A stretch of DNA of 64,000 nt from Polaribacter sargassicola (GCF_021991835.1 NZ_JAHDAU010000001.1:186001-250000), one strand, 5' to 3'. Positions 32,302 through 41,960 are shown, numbered from the stretch's first letter. The notes: a model not told the origin generated them from the sequence alone. Translations and numbers: made by a program.

Positions 32302-35300
32302 TTATTCTATAATTATTTTAGTAGACGATTTTTTATCATTCTCATCAATAACGTCTACAATATAAACTCCTGTATTTAAATTTACAGAAACTTTCTGCTT
32401 TTCATTTAAAGTAAAATCTACTGCAGTAGTAAATACCTTTTTACCAGTAAGACTATAAATACTTACGTTACTTTTACCTAATGAGTTTTTAGCATATAAA
32501 GTAAAATCTCCATTAGAAATTGTTGGGTAAACTGTAAAAGCTCTACTACCTGCTATTACCTCATCTACAGAAGCCGTAGCTGTTTCATTAATAGATTTAA
32601 TTGCCCAACCATAAGAATTAGCACCTGGATCTGTTACTAAACTAAATCTAAACACAACAGTATCTCCTATATTAAATCCTTTATCTGTTAAAATTATACT
32701 CTGTTCTTTAAACAAAGCATCACTAGCTGCAGCTGCTGTACCTTTATTGTATTCTGCCAACCAGTCATCAAATCTTCTTGCGTCATATTTATCTAAAGTT
32801 TTCCATGTAGATAAATCTGAAGAAGCTTCTATTATAACATAATCATAAAAAGAATCTAAATCAGTTAAATCATCAGTATATGGTTCTACAATTGCAAAAT
32901 CTTCGTAAGTAAAAGTTTTATTAGATTCTGATATTATTAATGGCTTCTTTAAAAGCACAGAATAAGTTTCTGAATTATTATAAAAATGATCTGAATTATT
33001 TAATGCAACTCCTATAATAGCACCTCCTAAATTGTCTATTACAAACTCTGAATTGTCTGTAAAAATATCTGTCTCTTCAAATTGTGAAATTTGAATTGAA
33101 GTACTGGCGTCATCAAAATTGATAATAAAAAACTCTTCCTTTGAAATTGGTGTTTCTAAATTATTAGTATCATCAAATGCCTGTATACCTAATTGATGAG
33201 ATCCTTCTAAAACCTCTAAAGTTTCGTATGTATATGTTACTCCTTTATTAAAATCTTGTGTAATTTCTATTTGCTCTATATCATCAATAAATATTTTAAC
33301 GCTACTTATATTATCTGAAGGAACAGTATAACTAACAATTGCACTTGTACCCTCTATACCTTTTTGTTGCACAGAAGCTTCTGCAAAACCTAAATACTCT
33401 GGCAATTGATAATCACTTAACTCAGAAATAGTAGCAGACCAAATACCTCTACCATAAGTTGCAATTACAACCTGATCGTTAACAATTTTCATATCATAAA
33501 CAGCAACCGAAGGTAAATCGGTTATCATACTCCAATTTGCTCCACCATCTTCTGTTTGAAAAAGTCCAATATCTGTACCTGCCCAAATAATATCTTTATC
33601 AAAAGGCATTTCTAAAACACTATGTACTGCTACATCTGGAAAACCGGTATCTACACTATTTTCAAAGCCTGTAATGTCTGTCCAAGATTCCCCTAGGTCT
33701 TCTGTTTTTAAAATTTTTGGTCTTCCTTGATTAGAAAAAAGTGCATAAGCTCTGTCTTGTTCTGTATAAGATGTTGCAATACCAGAAATATACAAATTAT
33801 GTGTATTATTTGGATTATCATAAACACCTGCTCCTGTAAAAGACTTCCCATTATCTTCAGACACATGTAATACATAAGAACCACTTTCTGTCATCGCTGC
33901 TCCTGCCCAAACTACATTAGGATTAGCTGTTGATACTTTTACATTTAAAGCACTAGATACACTAGGTGTAAAATTATTACTTATAGATGTTAAAGCCCAA
34001 TTTTCAGCAAAATCTACAGATCTCCATACACCATTACTCGTTACAGAAAAAACAACATCTGGATTGTTATTTGCATTTGATAATTTAGAATAAAATGGAG
34101 AGACTGAAGAATCATTAGATTCTGAAAAAGTTCCGTAATAAGGTCCTCTATTATCAACATATCTTACTACATAATTATATTGTGACACCGCAAGGTAATT
34201 ACCTGCATTATTATAGTGCCAAATAGGCTCAAAACCATCACCACCCCAAATACTAGAGTAGTTTTTTGATGTAGAAGCATTAGATCCTGTAGAAATCCAT
34301 GTTCCGTTATCTTGTGCACCTGCTAAATAATTATCTGCTCCGTTTTGTTTTGCTGCAGAATAAAATTGTGTACTATTTTTACCCACTACGTTGTCAGAGA
34401 AATCTCCATCAATAGCACCAGGATCTGTACTCATAGATGTACTATAAACGCCACCATCATTAGCCAATAATATTTTAAATTCATTAGAATCTCCTAACAC
34501 ACTAAAAATACCATGCTGATCTACATGCACATCTGAATTAATTTGACTAGAATCGTAGCCAGAAGCAATAGAAGTAGAAGTAAATGTATTACCAACAACA
34601 GTAACTTTAAAAACAGCAACACCACCAACATAAAAAACATCTGTATTATAAGGGTGTGCCATTATAACATTATCATACCAACCTTGCCCAGTTAGTAAGT
34701 TTGCATTACTATCTGTAGTTGTTAAAATAGTAAAAGTTACTCCTTTATCTCTAGACACATAAAAATCTGTATTTGTACCAACTGTTGCTCCAGAAGAACT
34801 ATAAACACTTACAAATAAAACATTTGAATCTGCAGGAGAAACAGATGTTTCAAACCTACTATGGTTAGAATTATAAACACTATTACCTGCTAAATCTGTA
34901 GCATCTTTATCAAAAATAACAGACCATGTAATACCTCCGTCTAAACTTTTTACTAATCCTAAATTATTTACAGACCCGTATTGAATATTAAAATCTGAAG
35001 GATCTGCATCTAAATCTTGTACTCTTCTACCAGAAGACTCATAGGTTTGAGACCAAGATGTACCACCATTTACTGTTCTATAAATACCAGAGTCTGTTGC
35101 AATAATTACATTATTATCATCTTCTGGATTTATAATTATTCTACCAACATCTCCTAAAGAAGCTGTTGTTGTTAAATGCTGCCATGTAGTACCTGCATCT
35201 GTAGATTTAAAAACACCAGAACCACCAATAGCTCCTAAATTACCAAAAGGTTCTCCTGTACCAGCATAAATAATATTAGAATTTGTTTTGCTAATTACTA

Positions 35301-35808
35301 CTGTAGATGTTGATAAATTTGGTATTTTAAAATCTGTTAAAGCAGACCAAGATATACCACCGTTTTCTGTTAACCAAACACCACCACCAACAGTACCAAC
35401 AAACCATTTATCTGAATTGTTAGGATCTATTGCAATTCCTCTAGACCTACCTGGTACATTATTAGGGCCTCTTTCTGTAAAAACTGCTGTAATAGAGGTT
35501 GAAGCTTTTTTTAACGCTGATTTTTGTTTTGCTTTATTAAATTCTTCCATAAGGTATCCTTTTTTATAAGAAGACCTTTCTTCATCAATACCTTTTCTAA
35601 TTTGTTCTTGGTAATCAGCAATATGCTCTATACCTTTTTTATGAATTGATTCTTTATTTTTTTTCTTTCTTTCTAATTTAGAAGAAGCATATGTAATTAT
35701 TTTTTCTGCTTCTAAATCATTTTTGGTTTCTTTATTTTGCTGTTGACATCCAGCAATAAACAAGAACAAAATTAAAAGCGTGGTAATTGAAAGATAATTT
35801 TTTGTCAT
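32302..35808 (-). CDS. Asp-box beta-propeller protein with T9SS sorting domain
   Basis: An 1168-aa cell-surface or secreted protein of the sortilin/VPS10-like propeller group. At least eight Asp-box motifs (S/T-x-D-x-G-x-x-W/F) are seen: STDAGTTW, TVNGGTSW, SLDGGITW, SRDKGVTF, SEDNGKSF, TEDLGESW, TEDGGANW and weaker copies, across about residues 130-780. An Ig-like region and a jelly-roll-like part follow. The last 75 residues form a T9SS type A sorting domain (FTVYPTISNGDFTLYAKNSLG, VSIYSLTGKKVF, LNTGVYIVDVIDENDKKSSTKIIIE). The N-terminus carries a lipobox (FLFIAGC, Cys21), unusual for a T9SS cargo. SprA in this window is part of the machinery that would export it. The ligand or function is unknown. 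Confidence 0.9.
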   Translation of the reverse strand: MTKNYLSITTLLILFLFIAGCQQQNKETKNDLEAEKIITYASSKLERKKKNKESIHKKGIEHIADYQEQIRKGIDEERSSYKKGYLMEEFNKAKQKSALKKASTSITAVFTERGPNNVPGRSRGIAIDPNNSDKWFVGTVGGGVWLTENGGISWSALTDFKIPNLSTSTVVISKTNSNIIYAGTGEPFGNLGAIGGSGVFKSTDAGTTWQHLTTTASLGDVGRIIINPEDDNNVIIATDSGIYRTVNGGTSWSQTYESSGRRVQDLDADPSDFNIQYGSVNNLGLVKSLDGGITWSVIFDKDATDLAGNSVYNSNHSRFETSVSPADSNVLFVSVYSSSGATVGTNTDFYVSRDKGVTFTILTTTDSNANLLTGQGWYDNVIMAHPYNTDVFYVGGVAVFKVTVVGNTFTSTSIASGYDSSQINSDVHVDQHGIFSVLGDSNEFKILLANDGGVYSTSMSTDPGAIDGDFSDNVVGKNSTQFYSAAKQNGADNYLAGAQDNGTWISTGSNASTSKNYSSIWGGDGFEPIWHYNNAGNYLAVSQYNYVVRYVDNRGPYYGTFSESNDSSVSPFYSKLSNANNNPDVVFSVTSNGVWRSVDFAENWALTSISNNFTPSVSSALNVKVSTANPNVVWAGAAMTESGSYVLHVSEDNGKSFTGAGVYDNPNNTHNLYISGIATSYTEQDRAYALFSNQGRPKILKTEDLGESWTDITGFENSVDTGFPDVAVHSVLEMPFDKDIIWAGTDIGLFQTEDGGANWSMITDLPSVAVYDMKIVNDQVVIATYGRGIWSATISELSDYQLPEYLGFAEASVQQKGIEGTSAIVSYTVPSDNISSVKIFIDDIEQIEITQDFNKGVTYTYETLEVLEGSHQLGIQAFDDTNNLETPISKEEFFIINFDDASTSIQISQFEETDIFTDNSEFVIDNLGGAIIGVALNNSDHFYNNSETYSVLLKKPLIISESNKTFTYEDFAIVEPYTDDLTDLDSFYDYVIIEASSDLSTWKTLDKYDARRFDDWLAEYNKGTAAAASDALFKEQSIILTDKGFNIGDTVVFRFSLVTDPGANSYGWAIKSINETATASVDEVIAGSRAFTVYPTISNGDFTLYAKNSLGKSNVSIYSLTGKKVFTTAVDFTLNEKQKVSVNLNTGVYIVDVIDENDKKSSTKIIIE

Positions 35809-35819
35809 GTTTTAAGGGT

Positions 35820-36221
35820 TTAGATTTTAATGGTAATATATTTGGGTTTTGTATTTAAATTTTCATCTAGAATTTCATCATTTTCTTTTTGAATCATTCC
35901 AACATGGGGAGTTCCCTTTAAAGTGTTATTATCTAACCACTCTAACTTAGCACCAACAAAAACACCCTTTTTAAGTTCTTTTTGTGTTTTTACATCAATT
36001 ACTTGATAATTATAGGTAACTATTGGACTTTTATTTATGGTAAACTTTAGAATTAAAATTTTAGATTTTTCTTCATTGTAAACCTTAAGCTCCTTTTCGT
36101 TTTTTTCTGAAATTATTTCTTTATTATCTGTTTTATTTTTGCTGTGCACTTTATTTGTTTTACATGAAAAAAAAGAGATAAAAAGAATAGCAATAAAAAA
36201 TAATTGTTTTTTTCTATACAT
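35820..36221 (-). CDS. Small lipoprotein
   Basis: A 133-aa lipoprotein of unknown function. Signal peptide with lipobox FFSC (Cys20), a lysine/glutamate-rich linker (SKNKTDNKEIISEKNEKELKV), then one beta-rich domain (KILILKFTINKSPIVTYNYQVIDVKTQKELKKGVFVGAKLEWLD). A longer frame to 36233 starts with TTG; the ATG at 36219-36221 is preferred as it gives a normal signal peptide. It is 16 bp after the dGTPase gene and 11 bp before the propeller gene, so the three may share a transcript. Confidence 0.75.
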   Translation of the reverse strand: MYRKKQLFFIAILFISFFSCKTNKVHSKNKTDNKEIISEKNEKELKVYNEEKSKILILKFTINKSPIVTYNYQVIDVKTQKELKKGVFVGAKLEWLDNNTLKGTPHVGMIQKENDEILDENLNTKPKYITIKI

Positions 36222-36237
36222 AGCAATATTCAAATTT

Positions 36238-37575
36238 TTAAATAATATTTCCTGTTAATTTTTTATACATTCTTATAGCATAGCCATCTGATAATCTAGA
36301 AACATAACTACAAATTTGTAATATTCTATCATATAAATTTTCTTTCTCTATCTGGTATTCTTCTGGTAATAAATTTAACACTAAACTATCAAAGTTTGAT
36401 TGATTTCCGTTAAACTTATTATTTAGTGCAGTAACAAAAACATCTAACAAGTCGGCAATTATCTTATAACCAGCCACTTCTTTTTCTACAACTTCTGTAC
36501 TTTTATAAATTTTAGAAATACTTATTTTAATAATGTCGTTAATTTGTGCCTCATAATTACACTTTTCTAATAAAGATTTTTCGAAACTACCATTTAAAAT
36601 TGCTTTTTCATTTGCTAAAAAGATATCTACAGCCTCATTAATTAAAACGCCAATAGCCAAAGCACGTAAATAACTTACTCTGTCTGTTTTATGTTTTAAA
36701 GAGTGATACTTTTTAATATCAATGGTATCTTTTACCAATTTAATCATGTATTCTAAGGCAAATTCTTCTTCTATTAAACCTAGATTTATTCCGTCTTCAA
36801 AATCTATAATTGTATAACAGATATCATCTGCAGCCTCTACTAAATACGCAAGCGGATGTCTAAAATATGAAATATCTTTTTCAGATTTTTGTTTCATCCC
36901 TAATTCTTCTACTATTTCTAAAAATTCTGATTTTTCTGATTGAAAAAAACCATACTTTTTATCTGCAATATGATTGGTTGGTTTTTTAGGAAGACTCTCT
37001 TTTGGATATTTTAAAAATGCGCCTAAAGTTGCATAACTTAATCTTAATCCACCAGAAATACCTTCTCTAGTTTCTGTTAAAATTTTAAATCCGTTAGCAT
37101 TTCCTTCAAAATCTATTAAATCTTGATATTCTTTTTCTGATAATTGGTCTTTGTATTTTAATCCTTTTCCTGTTTTAAAATACTCTCCAATTGCTTTTTC
37201 TCCAGAATGCCCAAAAGGCGGATTCCCAATATCATGCATTACAGATGCAGCAGCAACAATGGCACCAAAATCATTAAACGTATATCCTAAATTTACTAAA
37301 TTAGGATAACGTTCTAGCAATACTTTACCAACGCGTCTACCCAAAGTTCTACCAACCACAGAAACCTCTAAACTATGTGTTAAACGTGTGTGTACAAAAT
37401 CTGTTTCTGATAACGGAATTACTTGTGTTTTATCTTGTAAACTTCTAAATGCTGATGAAAATATGATTCTATCAAAATCTACATCAAAACCTAAACGTGT
37501 TTCATCTTGCGCTATTCTTTCTCGTTTTTGAGTATCACCAAAACGTTTTAAAGAAAGGAGTTGTTCCCAATTCAT
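36238..37575 (-). CDS. dgt: dGTP triphosphohydrolase
   Basis: A 445-aa HD-domain enzyme that splits dNTPs, classically dGTP, into deoxynucleoside and triphosphate. N-terminal family motif RDETRLGFDVDFDRIIFSSAFRSLQDKTQV, then the HD site ASVMHDIGNPPFGHSGE, with metal ligands His and Asp, and THSLEVSVVGRTLGRR before it. The later DDICYTIIDFEDG supplies the distal Asp. Length fits the shorter dGTPase-like branch rather than the 505-aa E. coli Dgt. It lies near nrdAB on the same strand with one gene between, so both synthesis and removal of dNTPs are encoded close together. Nucleotide specificity may be broader than dGTP. Confidence 0.9.
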   Translation of the reverse strand: MNWEQLLSLKRFGDTQKRERIAQDETRLGFDVDFDRIIFSSAFRSLQDKTQVIPLSETDFVHTRLTHSLEVSVVGRTLGRRVGKVLLERYPNLVNLGYTFNDFGAIVAAASVMHDIGNPPFGHSGEKAIGEYFKTGKGLKYKDQLSEKEYQDLIDFEGNANGFKILTETREGISGGLRLSYATLGAFLKYPKESLPKKPTNHIADKKYGFFQSEKSEFLEIVEELGMKQKSEKDISYFRHPLAYLVEAADDICYTIIDFEDGINLGLIEEEFALEYMIKLVKDTIDIKKYHSLKHKTDRVSYLRALAIGVLINEAVDIFLANEKAILNGSFEKSLLEKCNYEAQINDIIKISISKIYKSTEVVEKEVAGYKIIADLLDVFVTALNNKFNGNQSNFDSLVLNLLPEEYQIEKENLYDRILQICSYVSRLSDGYAIRMYKKLTGNII

Positions 37576-37725
37576 TTATATATAATTATACTTTTGTCGC
37601 GTAAAAATACAAACTATTCTATTGGGTTGTTTAAACTTATTTAAAACAATTTTAAGAAGACTTTAGTACGTTTAAATTTATAATTCTATCTCGTTGATTT
37701 ATATTTATTGCTACAAAAAAAGATT

Positions 37726-38157
37726 ATGAAAACTAAAATACTATTATTAGCCATTATCGCAATAATTACCATAAGTTGTAAATCTGTAAGTAAAAGTAAT
37801 TTTGACACTTCTATTACCGAAAAATATTGGAAACTAAAGACTTTGTATGGTAAAGAAATTATGATGAATAAAAATCAAAAACGTGAAATTTTCATCACCT
37901 TAAAAACAAAAGACCAACGAATTACAGGTTTTGCTGGTTGCAATACAATTAATGGTGAATATATTTTGGGTGATGATAATATAATTGCGTTTAAAAAAAT
38001 GATTTCTACCCAAATATTTTGTTCGAATAGTGATGAATCTGAGTTTTTAAAAGCATTAAACTCAGTTGACAATTACACTATAAAAGGTGATGTTCTATCT
38101 TTAAGTGCTGGTAAAAATGCACCTTTAGCTGTTTTTGAAGCTGTATATATGAATTAA
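37726..38157 (+). CDS. META domain lipoprotein (HslJ-like)
   Basis: A 143-aa lipoprotein with signal peptide and lipobox TISC (Cys18) and a META/HslJ domain (YWKLKTLYGKEI, ITLKTKDQRITGFAGCNTINGEYILGDDNIIAF, STQIFCSNSDESEFLKAL). HslJ-type proteins are linked to heat or drug tolerance in E. coli; the role in Bacteroidota is unclear. The longest frame starts with TTG at 37708; the ATG at 37726 fits the signal peptide. It converges on nrdA with a bidirectional terminator between. Confidence 0.87.
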   Translation: MKTKILLLAIIAIITISCKSVSKSNFDTSITEKYWKLKTLYGKEIMMNKNQKREIFITLKTKDQRITGFAGCNTINGEYILGDDNIIAFKKMISTQIFCSNSDESEFLKALNSVDNYTIKGDVLSLSAGKNAPLAVFEAVYMN

Positions 38158-38175
38158 AATAAAAACGATTATAAA

Positions 38176-38211
38176 CAAAAAAAGAGAAGCCTTTCGACTT
38201 CTCTTTTTTTA
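38176..38211. terminator. Bidirectional terminator between META gene and nrdA
   Basis: AAAGAGAAG (38181-38189) pairs with CTTCTCTTT (38198-38206), loop of eight, with A and T runs outside; convergent genes on both sides. Confidence 0.87.
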
Positions 38212-38223
38212 TTTCCTTACTAA

Positions 38224-40005
38224 TTACCCTTCGCAACTAGCACATTCTTTCTTTTGCTTAAACTTCTGTGCAGCATTCATACTATGTTGGTAATACATAG
38301 ATTTTACACCTAGCTTCCAAGCATTAATATAAATTGCGTTTACATCTTTAATTGGCATATCTGGATGCACCATAACATTAATAGATTGCCCTTGATCTAT
38401 ATGATTTTGTCTGTTTGCTGCTTGATAAACAATTACATTTTGATCGATTTCTGAATAAGTTTTAAAAACTTCTTTTTCTTCATCAGTTAAAATATCTAAA
38501 TGTAAAACAGAACCATCATTGTCTCTAATACTTTTCCAAACTTCAGATGTATTATGTCCTTTTTCTTCTAATAATTGCTCTAAAATAGGATTCTTAATTG
38601 TTGTTTTAATTTTAGCAATATCTTTTACATAAATATTAGACCAAATTGGCTCTATACCTTGTGATACTTGCCCTAAAATAAATGCTGATGAAGTTGTTGG
38701 TGCAATTGCATTTAAGGTTGTATTACGTCTTCCGTATCCTTTTAACACAGCTGGTTCACCAAATATTTTAGCCATTTCTTCTGATGCCTTATAAGATTTC
38801 TCTTTTATCACCTTAAAAATTTCGCTATTTAAAGCATAAGCTTCTGCACTATCAAACGCCAACATTTTAGATTGTAATAATGTATGCCAACCTAAAGCAC
38901 CTAAACCTAAAGCTCTGTTGTCTTTTGCAAAATTGTATGCTTTTTCCATAAAACGGAAAGTAAATTGATCATCTTTACTAGGTGAATCTTTATATACATC
39001 TAACTTTGTAATAAACTCTTCCATTACTGCATCTAAAAAGTATGTAAGTGTTTCTACAGCATCTGTATCTTTCCATTTATCAAAATGTAATAGATTCATA
39101 GAAGATAAACAACAAACAAAAGACCACTCATCATTAGATGGTAACATTATTTCTGTACACAAGTTACTTGCATAAATCTCGTGGTTTTTGTCTTTATAAA
39201 CATCTACCGTTCCATTATTTGCATTGTCTCTAAAAAGAATATAAGGATATCCTATTTCTCCTCTTCTTTGTAATATTTTTGCCCAAATACTTCTTTTTTC
39301 TACATCACCATCAATCATTTCTTGCATCCATTGGTTACCAACAGTTACACCGTGCGTAAGCTCTTGTATTGGATTACCTTCTGTACCAATTTCTAAGAAT
39401 TCTTTAATATCTGGATGATCTATTGGTAAGTACGGAGAAAAACGACCTCTTCTAACAGAACCTTGACTTACAACATCTACCATTTTTTCGAACAACTGCA
39501 TAATATGCACAGAACCAGATGAAGAACCGTTATTTTTAACTTCTGCTCCTCTTGGGCGAAGCTTCCCAAAATAACCAGATGTTCCACCTCCTAACTTAGA
39601 CATCATACCAACTTCTGATTGAGAGAACAAAATATCTCCCATATCATCTGCTATATGAGACCCAAAACAACTAATTGGCAAACCTCTTCTTTTACCAAAA
39701 TTAGACCAAATTGGCGATGCTAAAGAATAAAATCCTTCTGCCATGTAGCCATAAAACTTATCAGAAAAACCTTTAATTTTTAAAATTTTTTCTGCATTAT
39801 CTGCTATTTCGCGTATTCTTTCTTCTGGTGTTGTATCTCCTGTTAAATACCCAGATTCTAAAAATTTACGACTATTTTCTGTTAACCAATTAATTTCTGG
39901 TTCTTTTGTTTCTGCTTGCTTTTTTTTCCTAGCAATTTCTGTTGCTTGGATTAATTGTTCTTGCTTAGTTAGTTGCTCTGAGGTTTTTTGCTTGTTCTGA
40001 ATCAT
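38224..40005 (-). CDS. nrdA: Ribonucleoside-diphosphate reductase, alpha subunit
   Basis: A 593-aa class I reductase large subunit. Catalytic-barrel features are PISCFGSHIADDMGDI, ISCFG with the first redox Cys, SNLCTEIMLPS with the thiyl radical Cys, SSMNL, and the C-terminal shuttle pair CASC in KKECASCEG. It is much shorter than E. coli NrdA (761) because it has no N-terminal ATP-cone; the protein starts with a charged helix and goes straight to the reductase body (WLTENSRKFLESGYL). The allosteric ATP-cone is instead on the partner NrdB encoded 3 bp upstream. It makes dNDPs for DNA synthesis. No nrdR box was recognised. Confidence 0.96.
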   Translation of the reverse strand: MIQNKQKTSEQLTKQEQLIQATEIARKKKQAETKEPEINWLTENSRKFLESGYLTGDTTPEERIREIADNAEKILKIKGFSDKFYGYMAEGFYSLASPIWSNFGKRRGLPISCFGSHIADDMGDILFSQSEVGMMSKLGGGTSGYFGKLRPRGAEVKNNGSSSGSVHIMQLFEKMVDVVSQGSVRRGRFSPYLPIDHPDIKEFLEIGTEGNPIQELTHGVTVGNQWMQEMIDGDVEKRSIWAKILQRRGEIGYPYILFRDNANNGTVDVYKDKNHEIYASNLCTEIMLPSNDEWSFVCCLSSMNLLHFDKWKDTDAVETLTYFLDAVMEEFITKLDVYKDSPSKDDQFTFRFMEKAYNFAKDNRALGLGALGWHTLLQSKMLAFDSAEAYALNSEIFKVIKEKSYKASEEMAKIFGEPAVLKGYGRRNTTLNAIAPTTSSAFILGQVSQGIEPIWSNIYVKDIAKIKTTIKNPILEQLLEEKGHNTSEVWKSIRDNDGSVLHLDILTDEEKEVFKTYSEIDQNVIVYQAANRQNHIDQGQSINVMVHPDMPIKDVNAIYINAWKLGVKSMYYQHSMNAAQKFKQKKECASCEG

Positions 40006-40008
40006 AGT

Positions 40009-41283
40009 TTAAAATAAGTCGTCGCTAGTTATACTTTTTGTTCTTTTGCTGTAGTTAACAGATCTTTTTACGAAAAAATCTCCATGTTTAGTTCCAATAA
40101 TTTCATCATCAAACCAATCTGTTTCTGCTAATAATTTTTGGTCTACATCAAATATTTTTGATATACCAATGCTCTCTAAAGAATTATTAAATCTATTTTT
40201 AATAAACTCTTTTATAATATCTTTTGGTAAAAAATCTAATTCTCCTTTTTCAAAAATCCAGTCGATAATTTTACTTTCTGCCTCAAAAGCCTCTTTACAA
40301 GTTTCTTGAATCATTATATTGTAAGTTTCATCAAACCAATCAGGATTTTCTTCTTTAATAATTTTAATAATATCTATACCAAAATCTCCATGAATTTGCT
40401 CTTCTTTAGAAGTTGCTTCTACAACATTAGAAATTCCTTTTAATACATTTTTGTACTTATTAAAAGCCATTATAATTAAAAACTGAGAAAACAAAGAAAC
40501 GTGTTCTATAAATAAAGAAAACAAAATCATAGACTCTGCATATTCTTTATTTTCTTCGCTCTGAGAGTTTTTTAAAGCACCTTCTAAATAATTAACACGT
40601 CTCATAATTACTGGGTTTTTCTTTAGGTCTTTAAACTCTCTGTTTAATCCTAAAACCTCTAATAAATGAGAATATGCATCGTGATGACGTACTTCGCTCT
40701 CAGAAAACGTTGCCCCAACAGAACCAATTTCTGGCTTTGGCATTCTCTTATAAATATCTCCCCAAAAAGTTTTTACAGCTACTTCTATTTGAGAAATAGC
40801 TAACATTGTGTTTTTTATAGCATGTTTTTCTGGCTCTGAAAGATGCGCCTTAAAATCTTGAATATCACTTGTATAATTAAACTCTGTATGAATCCAATAA
40901 GAATGTCTAATTGCATCTACATATTCATACAAAGCAGGATAATCGTAAGGTTTTAAATTTAATCTTTTTTCAAAAATATTAGTTTTTCTATTTCTATTTT
41001 GCTCATCTCTGTACAGAATATAAGCCTTAGCAACATCATGGAAAGGGCTATCCATTAATTTGTACTCTACAATATCTTGTACTTGCTCTACAGTAGGCAC
41101 ATAATCTGGTTCATTTAATTTACGCTCTAATAAAGTACCATTTACAATATTAGAAATAGCAATAGCATCTTGTCTTGTACCGTTATTTACAGTATTCATT
41201 GCTTTCTCTATTGCGTTAACAATTTTTTCTAACTCGAAAGTAGTTTTTTCTGAGTCTCTTTTTATAATATGCGTAATTTCCAC
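40009..41283 (-). CDS. nrdB: Ribonucleoside-diphosphate reductase, beta subunit with ATP-cone
   Basis: A 424-aa radical-generating subunit. Residues 1-95 are an ATP-cone (ITHIIKRDSEKTTFELEKIVNAIEKAM, VEQVQDIVEYKLMDSPFHDVAKAYILYRDEQNR), which normally sits on NrdA. The ferritin-like body begins near residue 100. Metal ligands are Glu197 and His200 with a tyrosine at 204 (EVRHHDAY), matching E. coli E115/H118/Y122, and later FIEHVSLF and EEQIHGD. The same architecture is known from Leeuwenhoekiella blandensis NrdB, which uses the cone to switch quaternary structure and has a dimanganese centre. The start is GTG (41281-41283), as a stop codon lies three codons upstream in frame and no ATG precedes the cone. 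Confidence 0.95.
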   Translation of the reverse strand: MEITHIIKRDSEKTTFELEKIVNAIEKAMNTVNNGTRQDAIAISNIVNGTLLERKLNEPDYVPTVEQVQDIVEYKLMDSPFHDVAKAYILYRDEQNRNRKTNIFEKRLNLKPYDYPALYEYVDAIRHSYWIHTEFNYTSDIQDFKAHLSEPEKHAIKNTMLAISQIEVAVKTFWGDIYKRMPKPEIGSVGATFSESEVRHHDAYSHLLEVLGLNREFKDLKKNPVIMRRVNYLEGALKNSQSEENKEYAESMILFSLFIEHVSLFSQFLIIMAFNKYKNVLKGISNVVEATSKEEQIHGDFGIDIIKIIKEENPDWFDETYNIMIQETCKEAFEAESKIIDWIFEKGELDFLPKDIIKEFIKNRFNNSLESIGISKIFDVDQKLLAETDWFDDEIIGTKHGDFFVKRSVNYSKRTKSITSDDLF

Positions 41284-41675
41284 AGTTGCTTAATGTTATT
41301 TAAATGTTAATAAGGAGGTCTACAAAGGTTACTTTTTTTACTAAAAAAACAAAGTCATACTTATTCACAAAACCCTTGAAGTTTTTAACAAAACCATCTT
41401 TTTTGCGATTTTAACAACAAAATAACCAAAGAAATAAAGTCTTGAATACTAGATGTTTAAAAAACAAAAATCACTACATCCTTTAGTATCATTGACATTC
41501 TTAAAACGTACTTTTTTATTAAAAAAGTATTCAATTTTTATATACTTATTTTACTTTTTATAACCAACCCTAAAACAAGCTTATTCAATAATATTTATTA
41601 AAATAAAAGCTTTTGTAAAATCAATTAATTATAATCTTATATTTGTAGTATTATTAACAATTATTATTTATCAAA
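41284..41675. other. 390-bp divergent intergenic region (nrdBA / csp)
   Basis: AT-rich region that must hold the nrdBA promoter (minus) and holds the csp promoter (plus). A GGAGG-like run occurs at 41314-41318 but is not placed before a start codon. No NrdR box pair, small gene or hairpin could be supported. Confidence 0.5.
41613..41645 (+). promoter_or_regulatory. Promoter of the cold-shock gene
   Basis: TTG (41613-41615) and TATATTTG (41638-41645) spaced by 22 bases form a clear Bacteroidota promoter; the leader to the GTG is about 24 bases, too short for an E. coli-like cspA thermosensor. Confidence 0.65.
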
Positions 41676-41867
41676 GTGAAAAACGGAACAGTAAAATTCT
41701 TCAACGAATCTAAAGGATTTGGATTTATAATTGAAGACGGTTCAAAAACAGAGTATTTTGTACACGTATCAGGATTAATCGATGAAATCAGAGAAGGTGA
41801 TGCAGTAGAATTTGATCTAAAGGAAGGTAGAAAAGGTTTAAACGCGATAGACGTTAGAGTTATCTAA
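41676..41867 (+). CDS. Cold-shock domain protein
   Basis: A 63-aa OB-fold protein that binds single-stranded RNA or DNA. RNP1 GFGFI and RNP2 YFVHV are present (KNGTVKFFNESKGFGFI, KTEYFVHVSGL, GDAVEFDLKEGRKGLNAIDV). The start is GTG, as the only codon that gives the standard MKNGTVKFF terminus. The gene has its own promoter and terminator. Confidence 0.95.
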   Translation: MKNGTVKFFNESKGFGFIIEDGSKTEYFVHVSGLIDEIREGDAVEFDLKEGRKGLNAIDVRVI

Positions 41868-41900
41868 TTATATTACTTAGATTTTTTTACAAAACAAAAG

Positions 41901-41931
41901 ATCGTCTAAATATTTTAGACGATTTTTTTTT
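41901..41931 (+). terminator. Terminator of the cold-shock gene
   Basis: ATCGTCTAA (41901-41909) pairs with TTAGACGAT (41915-41923), followed by eight T. Confidence 0.9.
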
Positions 41932-41960
41932 GCCGTATTTTTGCAAAAACATTTTTTTTG

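Noticed and set aside
41284..41675. NrdR boxes upstream of nrdBA
   Set aside because: I looked for paired conserved palindromic boxes and found none that I could support.
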